Assembly (NCBI RefSeq): GCF_016864375.1
Contig: NZ_CP069356.1
Span: forward strand, 806,001-870,000
Length of the DNA: 64,000 nt
Reading direction: 5' to 3'
Source of the DNA: Microvirga sp. VF16
GTDB lineage: Bacteria > Pseudomonadota > Alphaproteobacteria > Rhizobiales > Beijerinckiaceae
Of this stretch, positions 23,867 to 32,634 are shown in pieces. Made by a program: the position numbers and the translations under genes. Each line of letters opens with the position of its first letter. Positions within the stretch are counted from its first letter, which is position 1. Below the pieces are notes generated by a model that saw nothing but the letters and a program-made list of their open reading frames with translations, did no database searches and was not told the DNA's origin.

Positions 23867-24235
23867 TCAGGCAGCAAGGAAGAGCTCATTCTCGCGCCAA
23901 GCCGCGCAGGTTCGTCTGGCGTTTGGACGTGCCGTCGCGATGCGCTCCTGAAAGCGCGTTTGAGCCTCGTTGAGAAGACGGGGTTTTCGGGCGAGGGGCT
24001 GCGCGGCCGTTGGGGTGTCCTGCACCATTGCGGCAGCCGCATACAGGTCAGTTGTTGCAGCATCCAGGCCGGGATCACGCTCGAACAGGACGACTAAGCC
24101 TACTAAGTGCTGTCTGAGGAGCGTCTGCAATTCACACAGATAGGGCAGTTCGCCTCCGAACTCGATGGCCTTCACTGTTGGCGAGATCAAGGCCAGCTTC
24201 TCTTCAATCGTGTCGGTGAAACAATTTTCCGCCAT
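23867..24235 (-). CDS. Hypothetical protein (122 aa)
   Basis: It starts MAENCFTDTIEEKLALISPT. It looks helical, with VKAIEFGGELPYLCELQTLL early and a basic C-terminal third containing RFQERIATARPNARRTCAAW. I recognise no family. It is convergent with the relaxase gene and may be part of the mobilisable element. Codon pattern and charge distribution look coding, but there is no homologue in the window to confirm it. Confidence 0.5.
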   Translation of the reverse strand: MAENCFTDTIEEKLALISPTVKAIEFGGELPYLCELQTLLRQHLVGLVVLFERDPGLDAATTDLYAAAAMVQDTPTAAQPLARKPRLLNEAQTRFQERIATARPNARRTCAAWRENELFLAA

Positions 24236-24374
24236 AAGCAACCGTCTCTAGGTAAGAGGGAGCCCGCGCAGCCCTTGAGACACATCGGCCAGCATGCGCT
24301 CTCATGGTTAACCATCGGTTTCACTCGGCTGCGGGCAGCGACACAACAGCAGCCTGCCATCACTCCATAGCAAT

Positions 24375-24509
24375 GTGCTCAAGCGCACGTTCGTTGGCAC
24401 AGTCCTCGCTCATACTCCTCAAGCGCAATCAGAACCGATCGCGTGCGCCCTGGTGGGAGGTTTGGTGCTCGGCCTTTCGCTGGGGCGCATCTATGTCGGC
24501 TACCGTTAA
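24375..24509 (+). CDS. Possible 44-aa membrane peptide
   Basis: A GTG-initiated frame ends in ALVGGLVLGLSLGRIYVGYR, one clear hydrophobic segment followed by a short basic end. There is no clear ribosome site. Nothing else supports it. Confidence 0.25.
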   Translation: MLKRTFVGTVLAHTPQAQSEPIACALVGGLVLGLSLGRIYVGYR

Positions 24510-24702
24510 CGCTCATCCGAAGCAGGGTAGGCTAGTGGCGCGGTGTTGCAACCGGCATCGCACACACCCTGTCTGGAGTCTGGAAGAGGCACCAGTCAGG
24601 GCGTTCGCGTTCCAACGGTATGCAATTTTGCCTGGCTGGTGCGAGTTTTGCTCCCATGTGCTTCCGGTGACAAGTTTCAGATCACCTTTCATGGCAGGGG
24701 TA

Positions 24703-25911
24703 TCAGACGAGCGACGGCCTTGCCGTCAGGCGCAGGGAAGTGTCTCCACGGCTCACCTTCGGGTGATCGAAGTTCAGGTTTCCCAGCCTCCACGACTGCA
24801 GCACCACTGAGTTCTCCCCGACCGCTTTAGGTTTCACCCCGCCCTCGATAGCGCGTTCGATGGTCAGGGCCTTGCCGCTCCAGTCGAGCAGGAGACGATC
24901 TTCCGGACCCAAGCCAGCCTGGTCCCATAACTCTCGTGGCAGTCTGATGATTGTGTAGAACCGGTCCGAACGCTTGGCATCGGGTATCGACTTGACCACA
25001 ACTGGCGCAGAGCCTGCCTTTGACGCGGGTACCGGGTTCCTCTTGGAGCGTCGGCTCTGCTTAGCCGGCGTCCTAGTCTCGGCCGCTATTGGTGCAGATT
25101 CAGCGTCCGGACCAGCCGCTTGGTCCAAGCCTTGCAGAAGGTTAAGCTGCAGTGCCGGCGGCTCCTCAGCCCCTGTTTCTTTGGCTGATGGCTTCGTGGC
25201 CCCACTGGCAGGGATGGAAACAGTCGGGATGCCTTGGATCGCGCTGGCAACTTCCCGCAGGCTTCTGGAGATCCCCTCTGCCGACTGCACCATCAGCGGC
25301 GTCAGACGAGCAATGGCCTCGATCTGCTGAGTGCCAAGAGAGACCAGTTTTCCCATCTGCTCCGCCATGAGCTCCATGGCTGAGCGAAGGCCTTTCAACT
25401 CGGCGGCCATTCCCGTCAGGGCTTGTTCGACCTCGCGTGACAGGGCAGAGGCTGGTGTGATCTGCTGGGGCACGTCCGCAGCTGGTGGGCGAGGGGCCTG
25501 CACCGGCTTGGGGCGAAACACCTCCTCGGCGAGCGCGTCAGGCTTGCCCAGGTGGCGCGCCAGGATATCAGCGGTGTCTCGGGACCGCTTGTCCGCAACT
25601 GGTGTCGGGCGATCTGGATGGTTCGCAGCTGCTGGTGACCTGTGGTGCCGAACTTCGGTGCGCTGGCGAGGCGGCTGAGCCCTGTGGGGGTTCACCAGGC
25701 AAGTCGAACACAGGTCATGGGCGCGATCGCGGGCGAGAAGCCAGCCGCGATCCTTGAAGTGGCCTCTGACGGCGTCATCGCTGGTCGGCCTGGACGCTTC
25801 GTAGGTGTCGGTATTGGCACAGCCCGAGCAGCGGACGGTAAAGCGGAACTTGGAGGGAGCGCCGCCACTGCGGGTAATCTGCGGCTCGAACTGACGTGCG
25901 ATGCCGGGCAT
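24703..25911 (-). CDS. Zinc-ribbon protein with AbrB-like C-terminal domain
   Basis: This 402-aa protein has two Cys pairs near the N-terminus, CSGCANTD (about 29-36) and CSTCLVNPH (about 68-76), which suggests a zinc ribbon. The centre is a long helical stretch (ALTGMAAELKGLRSAMELMA and on) likely to be a coiled coil. The C-terminal part contains FYTIIRLPRELWDQAGLGPE and RLLLDWSGKALTIER, the beta-strand pattern of an AbrB/SpoVT DNA-binding fold. I cannot name the family. It may be a large regulator of the mobilisable region or of the downstream toxin operon; both ideas are inference. Confidence 0.65.
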   Translation of the reverse strand: MPGIARQFEPQITRSGGAPSKFRFTVRCSGCANTDTYEASRPTSDDAVRGHFKDRGWLLARDRAHDLCSTCLVNPHRAQPPRQRTEVRHHRSPAAANHPDRPTPVADKRSRDTADILARHLGKPDALAEEVFRPKPVQAPRPPAADVPQQITPASALSREVEQALTGMAAELKGLRSAMELMAEQMGKLVSLGTQQIEAIARLTPLMVQSAEGISRSLREVASAIQGIPTVSIPASGATKPSAKETGAEEPPALQLNLLQGLDQAAGPDAESAPIAAETRTPAKQSRRSKRNPVPASKAGSAPVVVKSIPDAKRSDRFYTIIRLPRELWDQAGLGPEDRLLLDWSGKALTIERAIEGGVKPKAVGENSVVLQSWRLGNLNFDHPKVSRGDTSLRLTARPSLV

Positions 25912-26158
25912 CTGGCAAATCCTGATCGTTGAAAATGAATTTCAGGCGGGGAGACGCAGCGTCATCGCTCCACACAGAAACAAACGTTAAGGGATGGGCA
26001 CGAATTAACATCCCTTCCGCCAAATGCCAACCAAAGGTAGTCCAGCGGTTCATTGGTGCTTTCTCGGGCGCGAAAAAGATCATGCCGCTTGCTAATTAAT
26101 GCTAGCAATGGGAAAAGGTGCTCGCTAGCAAGACCTCTTGGCTCGATGATTTTTCCGT

Positions 26159-26830
26159 CTAGGGAGCGGTGAGTTTCCGCACGTCAATTCGACGTCCGAC
26201 AGCCGGAACGCGTATCTCGAAATGATCAGCCTGCGTGACATCGCGAATATTCGTGGGCCGATGCGCAACGATGTTGGTCCCTCCGTGGCGCCGCAAACTG
26301 TCGTAGATGATGCCAGCCTCACCTGCACGACGGATCGCTTCTCCTAATTGCTGCGAGGCCTCGTAGCGATCCGGCGCATAAACATCGGCGCGCTCTGTCT
26401 GTTGGCCGCGAATATCCAGGTAGACGCCGTTTAGCCGCGCTGAATAGCTTCGATAGACCCGTGTCAATTCCGGAAGGCTTCGTGCCGCCGCCTCGCGTTG
26501 GAGGTGATGTCCGACTTCCGCTGCCGCCGTTTCGATTTCGGTGGCCGCATACCAGGCTCCGAGTTCGGATGAGTTGAACCGCATGCCTGCGGGGCTGACG
26601 TGCAGGAACGCCGCCATCACGATGCTGGCGTTCGGCCGGCCATAAACCCATTCCTGTTGAGGAAGGCGGGCAATGCGGCTGGCGACCAGCCGGTCATTGG
26701 TCCACCCGACCAACTCCATGACCGCCGACAGATCGGCAGGCGTTGCCACTGTGTCAAACAGGCCAATGGGCGGAAACTGAGACGGGATCAGACGATAAGT
26801 CGGGTAAGGTGCTTCAGCGACGCTGGTCAC
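26159..26830 (-). CDS. RES-domain toxin (NAD+-degrading)
   Basis: This 223-aa protein contains YRLIPSQFPPIGLFDTVATP (12-31), RFNSSELGAWYAATEIETAA (about 84-103) and GIIYDSLRRHGGTN (about 173-186). These are the Arg, Tyr/Glu and Ser positions of the RES family. RES toxins degrade NAD+ (phosphorylase activity is known for MbcT) and stop growth until neutralised by a cognate Xre/DUF2384 antitoxin. The start overlaps the upstream antitoxin stop as ATGA (26827-26830), so the two are translationally coupled. It looks intact. Confidence 0.88.
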   Translation of the reverse strand: MTSVAEAPYPTYRLIPSQFPPIGLFDTVATPADLSAVMELVGWTNDRLVASRIARLPQQEWVYGRPNASIVMAAFLHVSPAGMRFNSSELGAWYAATEIETAAAEVGHHLQREAAARSLPELTRVYRSYSARLNGVYLDIRGQQTERADVYAPDRYEASQQLGEAIRRAGEAGIIYDSLRRHGGTNIVAHRPTNIRDVTQADHFEIRVPAVGRRIDVRKLTAP

Positions 26831-27345
26831 GAAAAGTGAATTTCATAAGGGATGAAGTTTCGGTCTGCCGCATTGGGCTCCATGTAGAGGCCACCGCGGG
26901 CCGCATCGAGGAAGCGCCGTACGGTCAGGAGACTGTCCTGGGTGCCATCAATCATGAGTTCGATCGGCGGATGACCTCCGAACACCGTTGCCTGATGTGG
27001 CCCGCGAAGCCATGACAAGCCCTCCTGTTCTGTTGCGAAAAGGATTCGCAGCGCCTGGTAGATCCCGAGGACTGCTGAGATCCGGGTCAGAACATCGGCG
27101 TCTAGGGTGAACTCGACATGCTCACGGGCCTGTTTGGCCCACTTGTGATAGGTGGAACGCGGTGGATACCCGAGAATCCGGAGGCGCTCTTGTTCGGTTA
27201 AGGCCCATAGGTCGGCAATCGCCAGGAAGGTACGCATGCCGGGAGCGCTCAGGCGCCTGCGATTGGCGGGCTCAAAGCGCGCTTGCTCCAGGCGAGGGAG
27301 ATCCTGTGAGGCAGCTTCCGTTTGGTTCTTGAGAGGCTGTGCCAT
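26827..27345 (-). CDS. Xre/MbcA/ParS (DUF2384) antitoxin of the RES toxin
   Basis: This 172-aa protein has an N-terminal HTH-type region (LTEQERLRILGYPPRSTYHK) and a C-terminal DUF2384 toxin-binding part (SAVLGIYQALRILFATEQEG, then FGGHPPIELMIDGTQDSLLT and VRRFLDAARGG). It precedes the RES gene with an ATGA overlap, the standard order. Such antitoxins repress their own operon. A perfect 17-bp palindrome at 27364-27380, 19 bases upstream of the start, is the obvious operator. Confidence 0.87.
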   Translation of the reverse strand: MAQPLKNQTEAASQDLPRLEQARFEPANRRRLSAPGMRTFLAIADLWALTEQERLRILGYPPRSTYHKWAKQAREHVEFTLDADVLTRISAVLGIYQALRILFATEQEGLSWLRGPHQATVFGGHPPIELMIDGTQDSLLTVRRFLDAARGGLYMEPNAADRNFIPYEIHFS

Positions 27346-27363
27346 GGCGTTACCATTGTGTCT

Positions 27364-27380
27364 AGATATAGACTATATCT
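27364..27380. promoter_or_regulatory. Operator palindrome of the Xre-RES operon
   Basis: AGATATAG-A-CTATATCT is a perfect inverted repeat with one central base, just upstream of the antitoxin gene. The position suits autorepression by the Xre-type protein. Confidence 0.7.
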
Positions 27381-27475
27381 CCTTCAGGACATAATGCAAT
27401 CTCGGCGCGGAAGTTCATCATTGTGTGGAATCAAGCCGAAGTGCGACAGTTGGTGCGCCATCGGTTCCCGGTCGG

Positions 27476-28513
27476 TCAGGGACTGCCGGGGCGGAGCTGG
27501 TCTGGGTTGCACAGCCCCGGCAGTCTCGGATCCAGAGAGCTCATCAGGACCTCTTGGGGCGTGCGATAGCCCAGGCATTTGCGTGGGGTCGAGTTGAGCC
27601 GGTCACAGATCTCAAGCAGAGCCTGCTCAGGCAAAGCGGCAATGGCCGTGTCCCGTGAAAGGTAGCGCCGGACCCGGCCATTGGTGTTCTCCACCGAACC
27701 CTTCTGCCAGGGGGCCTGCGCCTTGCAGAAGTAGCTGTCCATGCCGAGCTGCTGCTTGAGCAACGGGTAATAAGCAAACTCTGTCCCGCGATCGAAAGTG
27801 ATCGACAGACGCGCCGTTTCCGGCAGGACTTTCAGCTTCTCGATCACGCCAGTCATGACCCCAGTTGAGTTGCGATCCGGGTTGCGGGTCAGGATCGTGT
27901 AGCGGCTTTGGCGCTCAATCAGTGACGTGAGGTTGTGCTTGCCCAGATCCTTACGGAACATCATCAGATCGCCTTCCCAGTGACCAAAGCTCGTGCGGTC
28001 GGCGATCTCTGCCGGACGCTGCTCGATGGTATTGCCCGCCGGAATGAAGAGCCCGCGAGGTTTACGCTGGTAGCGCGCTCGCCGCCGGCGCCGCGCCAAG
28101 GGCAGATCCTGGTACAGCCCGAGCTTTTGCCCTTGAGGGCTGTAGACGAACCGGTAGATCGTCTCATGCGACAGCCGTTCAGGCGCCCCGGATGTCCGCA
28201 GCCGGCCAGCGATCTGCTCTGGCGACCATCCAGCTTTGAGGCGGTCCATGACGTAGACCGCCAGCACCGGTTTGCGGGAGAGTTTGCTCAGACTCTGACG
28301 CCGGGCTCGCGCCTGCATGTCGGCGGCCACATGGAAATAGCCGCGATACAACGGCTCCTCATCGTGAACCCAGTTCCGCTTGATCTCGCGGTAGATGGTC
28401 GATCGGTGCCGCTGCAGGCGTTCAGCGATCACACGGATCGGGACCTCGGCTGCGTGCATGCGGGCGATCTCGCGCCGGTCAGCCAGGCTCAGGTGGATGT
28501 AGGGCAGGGTCAT
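27476..28513 (-). CDS. IS30 transposase
   Basis: This 345-aa protein starts MTLPYIHLSLADRREIARMH. The N-terminal HTH contains IRVIAERLQRHRSTIYREIK. The DDE triad is visible: WEGDLMMF, SITFDRGTEFAYY and KGSVENTNGRVRRYL. SHETIYRFVYSPQGQKLGLY is an IS30 signature. The reading frame is full length. Its last 14 codons run through a perfect hairpin (27481-27525), so the end of the gene probably doubles as its terminator or as a structured element. Confidence 0.93.
   Translation of the reverse strand: MTLPYIHLSLADRREIARMHAAEVPIRVIAERLQRHRSTIYREIKRNWVHDEEPLYRGYFHVAADMQARARRQSLSKLSRKPVLAVYVMDRLKAGWSPEQIAGRLRTSGAPERLSHETIYRFVYSPQGQKLGLYQDLPLARRRRRARYQRKPRGLFIPAGNTIEQRPAEIADRTSFGHWEGDLMMFRKDLGKHNLTSLIERQSRYTILTRNPDRNSTGVMTGVIEKLKVLPETARLSITFDRGTEFAYYPLLKQQLGMDSYFCKAQAPWQKGSVENTNGRVRRYLSRDTAIAALPEQALLEICDRLNSTPRKCLGYRTPQEVLMSSLDPRLPGLCNPDQLRPGSP
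27481..27525. repeat. Hairpin with conserved 21-nt loop, copy 1 (IS30 3' end)
   Basis: A 12-bp perfect stem (GACTGCCGGGGC at 27481-27492 with its complement at 27514-27525) closes a 21-nt loop at 27493-27513. The loop differs from that of the hairpin at 28671 at only 3 of 21 positions, whereas the stems are unrelated. Confidence 0.75.
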
Positions 28514-28670
28514 TCGGCCTCCGAGTGCAAACCCTTGTTTGTAACGGAATTCGCACTTCAGAATAGAATCTACCGATATAGTATAACTGTCATTGCAAGA
28601 TAGAAATGTCGCAATCGGCGCCAAATAGAAATGTCAGTGAAGTATAGGATGAGTCATATGGCGCCGGCGC

Positions 28671-28723
28671 GTTGTTTGATCCCTGCGGAGCTGGTCAGGG
28701 TTGCAGGGCAGGGATCAAACAAC
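28671..28723. repeat. Hairpin with conserved 21-nt loop, copy 2 (ISNCY 3' end)
   Basis: A 16-bp perfect stem (GTTGTTTGATCCCTGC at 28671-28686 and its complement at 28708-28723) closes a 21-nt loop at 28687-28707. It lies 82 bases after the ISNCY transposase stop on the minus strand. The loop shares GGAGCTGGTC(A/T)GGGTTGCA with the hairpin at 27481. Confidence 0.78.
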
Positions 28724-28804
28724 ATCCAAATTATACCATCAAAGCGAATTGGAAGCGCCTCAAAATACCATTAAGTTCGGATCTATCCAAGAGAATGGCT
28801 GCAC

Positions 28805-30121
28805 TCAGCTGACCTTGAACATGTGGCGATCGGCCTGGCCACGCCGGCGAGGCGCTTTGGCCGAGCGCTGCTCGTCCCGCTCCTGCTGAAGTTGCGCAAC
28901 ATACGCCAGAACAGGCCCCAAGCGCTTGTTCTCGACGATCGCGGCCTGGGTGACCCGCTGGAGCTTGTCATAGGTGCGGTAAGGCAGATCGATGCCCTTG
29001 TGGCGGATCGCCAGCCGCCCGTCCGGATAGTCGATGACCGTCACACGCTGCCGGGCCAGCGGACGTGTCATCTCATTGGGCTCGAGCAGGAACATCACCT
29101 TGTCGTACTGGAGCGTGAGGTTGTGTGTGACCGTACGTTCCTCCTTCCAGGCAAAGATGTCTTCCAGCACCATGTCCTGCGCGACAGACCGATGTGCATT
29201 CGAGTTACTGAATGGCGCTTTGGCAAAGCGCTGGTTGTGATCAGCCAGGAACCCCGGCAGGAAGGCATTGGCTGCCGCGATCGTAGAGATCCCTTGCAGC
29301 CGCATCTCCTTGACTAAGCGATCCTGCAGCGTGCCGAACGAGCGCTCGATGCGGCCCTTGGCCGGGGCCGTGTTGGCGCAGATGATGTCAATGTTGAGCT
29401 CATGCATGGCCCGTCCGAACTGGGTCATGCCGTCACCGCCTTCAGCCTCTGTCTTACTGACCCGGAAGATGGCGTGCTTGTCCGAGTAGAAGGCGATCGG
29501 GCGGCCATGGGCTGTGACGTATTTATGCGTCTCGCGCAGGTAATCGAAGGTGGATTCGGAGGACACGAAAGCCGCATGCAGGAGCTGGCTGGTGGCATCG
29601 TCGATATAGGCCAGCAGCGTGCATTGTGGCCCACGGTTCTCGAACCACCAGTGCTTGGAGCCGTCGATCTGGATCAGTTCGCCCATGCGCTCCCGGCGAT
29701 TGCGCGGTTGGTGCACGGAAGGAAGTCGCCGACGGCGATCCAGCCACAAACCGTCTTCCATCATCCACTTGCGCAGGGTCTCCCGGCCGACGCGCAGATC
29801 ATGACGCTCGGCCAGCTTCTCGGCAGCCAGCGTCGGTCCGAAATCCGCGTAATGCACGCGCACCAGGCTCATCGTGATCTCCCGCAGAGCCGGATGCAGA
29901 CGCCGGTTGCTCACTCGGCCGCGTTTGCGGGACGCCAGTCCAGCAGCGCCATCGTGCCGGAAACGTCCCAGCAACCGCCAGACCTGCCGCTCCGTCAGGC
30001 GCAGCATATTGGCGGCTTGGCGAGCGGTGAGGCGGCTTTCCGCCAGATCCATGATGATTGTCAGTCGGTTTAACTCTGCCGTGCTCATACTCACTACCGT
30101 CATCACCCGCCGTGTCCTCAT
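28805..30121 (-). CDS. ISNCY-family transposase
   Basis: This 438-aa protein could also start at MSTAELNRLT, 33 bases in, which is the common start in this family. The N-terminal HTH contains RQAANMLRLTERQVWRLLGR. The catalytic core shows LIQIDGSKHWWFENRG, PIAFYSDKHAIFRVS and KGRIERSFGTLQDRLVKEMR, giving Asp-Asp-Glu. It is full length and probably active. It reads toward the IS30 element. Confidence 0.92.
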   Translation of the reverse strand: MRTRRVMTVVSMSTAELNRLTIIMDLAESRLTARQAANMLRLTERQVWRLLGRFRHDGAAGLASRKRGRVSNRRLHPALREITMSLVRVHYADFGPTLAAEKLAERHDLRVGRETLRKWMMEDGLWLDRRRRLPSVHQPRNRRERMGELIQIDGSKHWWFENRGPQCTLLAYIDDATSQLLHAAFVSSESTFDYLRETHKYVTAHGRPIAFYSDKHAIFRVSKTEAEGGDGMTQFGRAMHELNIDIICANTAPAKGRIERSFGTLQDRLVKEMRLQGISTIAAANAFLPGFLADHNQRFAKAPFSNSNAHRSVAQDMVLEDIFAWKEERTVTHNLTLQYDKVMFLLEPNEMTRPLARQRVTVIDYPDGRLAIRHKGIDLPYRTYDKLQRVTQAAIVENKRLGPVLAYVAQLQQERDEQRSAKAPRRRGQADRHMFKVS

Positions 30122-30216
30122 GATCCTTTGTTACGATCATACGGACTGACATCTCTAAATGGCAGGGCACTGACATTTGTATATGGCAGCTACAAATAAA
30201 ATTCGCATAATAAGGC

Positions 30217-30231
30217 TTTTGACAAGAAGTC
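30217..30231 (+). repeat. 15-bp repeat TTTTGACAAGAAGTC, copy 3
   Basis: It is identical to, and in the same orientation as, the copy at 33569-33583. Together they bracket 3.4 kb with the M28 peptidase, a small antitoxin-like gene and the decayed DUF2384-like gene. Flanking bases are not shared with the other copies. Confidence 0.8.
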
Positions 30232-30432
30232 GTCCGGTGACTGGAGAGCGGCAGTATGGATCCGCCTCGTCTGCAAATTCCTCGGCTACCCGCTGACCGG
30301 CATCCGATGCGTTGGGATCAAGGTTGTTGAGGCCTATAGGACCAGATTTGAAATGGAACGCCCTTCCCTCGCCTCGGGCTCGGCCTGTGGATGACAGGCG
30401 GTGTACCGCTCACACGGCAGAGGGAAAGCGAC

Positions 30433-31875
30433 CTACCGATCCGGCACGACCGCGCGGGAGCCCGCCTGCCTCAAGGTATGGGTGAGCGCATCGGTCATCT
30501 GTCCCAGCACCTCGCGGTTCACGTTCTCCGCCGTGTCGCAGGCCTTGTGGTAGCAGGGATCGAAGGGCTTGCCGGCGGTTCCGCCGAACCCGACGGCGTG
30601 GTCTTCGCTCTTGGTTCTGCCGGCGCCGGTGAAGAGGCCAAGCGTCGGGATTCCTCTGGCCGCGAAGGCCGCATCGTCGGAGCCGTAGCCGCGTTCGTTC
30701 CGGGTCCGCTCCTCCACGGCGAGATTTCGGGCGGCGAAGTAGTCCGCGAAGGATTGGGCGAGGCCGGCCGTGGCGCTCGTGCGGCCCCCCGGCTGGGTCA
30801 TCTGGATGAAACGCCCGAAATTGGGCGAGCCCACCATGTCCAGGTTGATGTAGAGGCCAATGCGGCGGCGGTCGTTCTCGGACAGCGCATTCAGGTGATG
30901 CCGCGCGCCGACGAGGCCGCGCTCCTCCGCGCCCCAGAAGGCGAAGCGAATGGGCGGGTCAGGCTGAGGCTCCTTGGCGAGGCGCAGGGCCGTTTCCAGA
31001 ACGGCCGCCGAGCCGCTGGCATTGTCGTTCATGCCGGGCCCTTCGGACACGCCGTCAAGATGGGCCCCGACGACGATGGCAGCGCCGTTCGCCTCGCCAC
31101 GCTCGGCGATGACGTTGCGGGTCGAGCGGGTGCCCGTCTCGACCTCGACCGCCAGGCGCACCCGGTTGCGTGCGGGATTGCGGGAGGCCTCCGCGAGCCG
31201 TCGGCCCACCTCCGTGGTCACGCCGAGGACCGGGATCGTCGCCAGCGTCTCCAAGCGGCCGCCGAAGATCCCGGTCTGGTCGCCCGTTCCCTGATTCATG
31301 ATGATGAGGCCTGCGGCCCCGGCGGCTTTTGCCTGCTCGGCCTTGGCCTGGAATGGGCAGGTCCCACGCCGCACGAGGGCGATGTTGCCCGGCGTGAACC
31401 CGGCAAAGTCCTCGCGCTCGCAGCCGCTGGTGGAGGCCTGTAGGGGCTCATTCTCCAAGCCGAGATCGACGCTTTGGACGGGTGCCGTCACGGCGCCGGA
31501 GCCCGAGTTCATCAGCGTGCGCAGGGCCTCCCGGGGAGGTACGAAGGAATCCGACCCGTCCGCTCCCGAGACAAGAACCGGCCGCTTGCGCTCCTCGAAG
31601 AACGGAAAGGTGAATTCCTCGAACCGCACGATGTAGCCGGCGGCACGAAGCTGGTCGGCCACATACTCGGCGGATCGATCATAGCCGGGGGTACCGGCCG
31701 CGCGGTTGCCTCGGTTGGCCGTTGCGATGTCCTGCAGTGCCTGCACGTGGCGAAACGGATCGGTTTCAGCGTCAGTTGCGGGCAAGCCGACGTCGGCGCG
31801 CGAGACGACGGTTCCCGTTAGCAGGAAAGCGGTGGCGAAGGCCGCTCGACAGGTGTTCGGGAGCAAACGGGGCAC
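30433..31875 (-). CDS. Exported M28-family metallopeptidase with PA domain
   Basis: This 480-aa protein starts at GTG (31875), directly before an N-terminal signal peptide (CRAAFATAFLLTGTVVSRA). A longer frame upstream would bury the signal. A protease-associated domain is seen in GNIALVRRGTCPFQAKAEQA and GAAGLIIMNQG. The M28 zinc ligands follow: VGAHLDGVSEGPGMNDNASG (His, Asp), WGAEERGLVG (Glu pair), YINLDMVGSPN (Asp) and a late His. Such enzymes are aminopeptidases that release amino acids outside the cytoplasm. It stands alone and lies inside the region bracketed by the 15-bp repeats, so it may be cargo. Confidence 0.87.
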   Translation of the reverse strand: MPRLLPNTCRAAFATAFLLTGTVVSRADVGLPATDAETDPFRHVQALQDIATANRGNRAAGTPGYDRSAEYVADQLRAAGYIVRFEEFTFPFFEERKRPVLVSGADGSDSFVPPREALRTLMNSGSGAVTAPVQSVDLGLENEPLQASTSGCEREDFAGFTPGNIALVRRGTCPFQAKAEQAKAAGAAGLIIMNQGTGDQTGIFGGRLETLATIPVLGVTTEVGRRLAEASRNPARNRVRLAVEVETGTRSTRNVIAERGEANGAAIVVGAHLDGVSEGPGMNDNASGSAAVLETALRLAKEPQPDPPIRFAFWGAEERGLVGARHHLNALSENDRRRIGLYINLDMVGSPNFGRFIQMTQPGGRTSATAGLAQSFADYFAARNLAVEERTRNERGYGSDDAAFAARGIPTLGLFTGAGRTKSEDHAVGFGGTAGKPFDPCYHKACDTAENVNREVLGQMTDALTHTLRQAGSRAVVPDR

Positions 31876-32241
31876 GCGGTTCTCATGTCCGAGCCGCACG
31901 GATTGGTGCGTCCAAGGGAGATCGGCCTTCCATGCCCGGCCACAAGTGCGGCAGGCTGTACGCTCACACAGACGTGAGAGATGAGCGGCGGCTACACGCG
32001 CAGATCCAAGGAGACGCTCTCGGTCCTGATCCACCTCCTTTCAGAAGGGAATCACACTCCAGCCCGGGCGAAACCTCTTGAATCTGTCTTTCAGTCCGAT
32101 GCTCTAGAAGTAGACAATATGGGCTGCGTGGGAGACGGACACTCCTCCAGCTTGAGGGTAATTATAAGCGTATCCAGACATGCCAAGTCGATCAGGCTAC
32201 CTTCCAATTAAAGCTGTGGCCTACACTCCGAGGTGAAACTG

Positions 32242-32634
32242 ATGCCATCCGAAACACAGGCCCTCACAGCTGCAGGGCTCGCCCGGAAGACGGAACTGGT
32301 TGCAATGGCTGGTGGCCTGTACACGCTTCCGGAGGTTGCATCACTCCTCAATGTTTCTGAGGAAGCAGTCGAGGATCAACACAAAGCAGGAGCTCTGATC
32401 GCGGTACGAAGTGGAGGCAGATACGGCTACCCGGCCTGCCAGTTCAAATCCGATGGGATTGTCGAAGGTCTTGCTGCCATCCTGGAGGCAATGCCACTCC
32501 GATCTGACTGGATGCGTCTCGAATGGCTCTTAGTCTCAGATGATGCCCTCGATGGGCGTGCCCCACTTGAAGCTCTCAAGGAAGGGCGCCTCAGGGCCGT
32601 CATGGACATTGCACGAGGCTGTGGGGCCGAGTGA
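32242..32634 (+). CDS. Small Xre/MbcA-type antitoxin-like protein
   Basis: This 130-aa protein starts MPSETQALTAAGLARKTELV after GAGGTGA at good spacing. GGLYTLPEVASLLNVSEEAV (about 25-44) is an HTH-like segment. The C-terminal half ends DGRAPLEALKEGRLRAVMDI, a weak match to the DUF2384 ending. No RES or other toxin gene is next to it, so it is an orphan. A regulator of another locus is equally possible. Confidence 0.6.
   Translation: MPSETQALTAAGLARKTELVAMAGGLYTLPEVASLLNVSEEAVEDQHKAGALIAVRSGGRYGYPACQFKSDGIVEGLAAILEAMPLRSDWMRLEWLLVSDDALDGRAPLEALKEGRLRAVMDIARGCGAE

Larger units (their letters stand above)
27436..28561 (-). mobile_element. IS30-family element
   Basis: One transposase gene lies between short inverted matches, CCGAAGTGCGA at 27436 and its reverse, TCGCACTTCAG, at 28551. 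The exact ends are approximate. The size of 1.1 kb is normal for IS30. Confidence 0.65.
28597..30192 (-). mobile_element. ISNCY (IS1202-like) element
   Basis: The ends carry about 40-bp inverted repeats, each with two copies of a TAGAAATGTCAGT-like motif (28600-28638, and 30148-30190 in reverse). One transposase gene lies inside. The right end is about 25 bases from a 15-bp repeat of the recombinase system. Confidence 0.7.
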
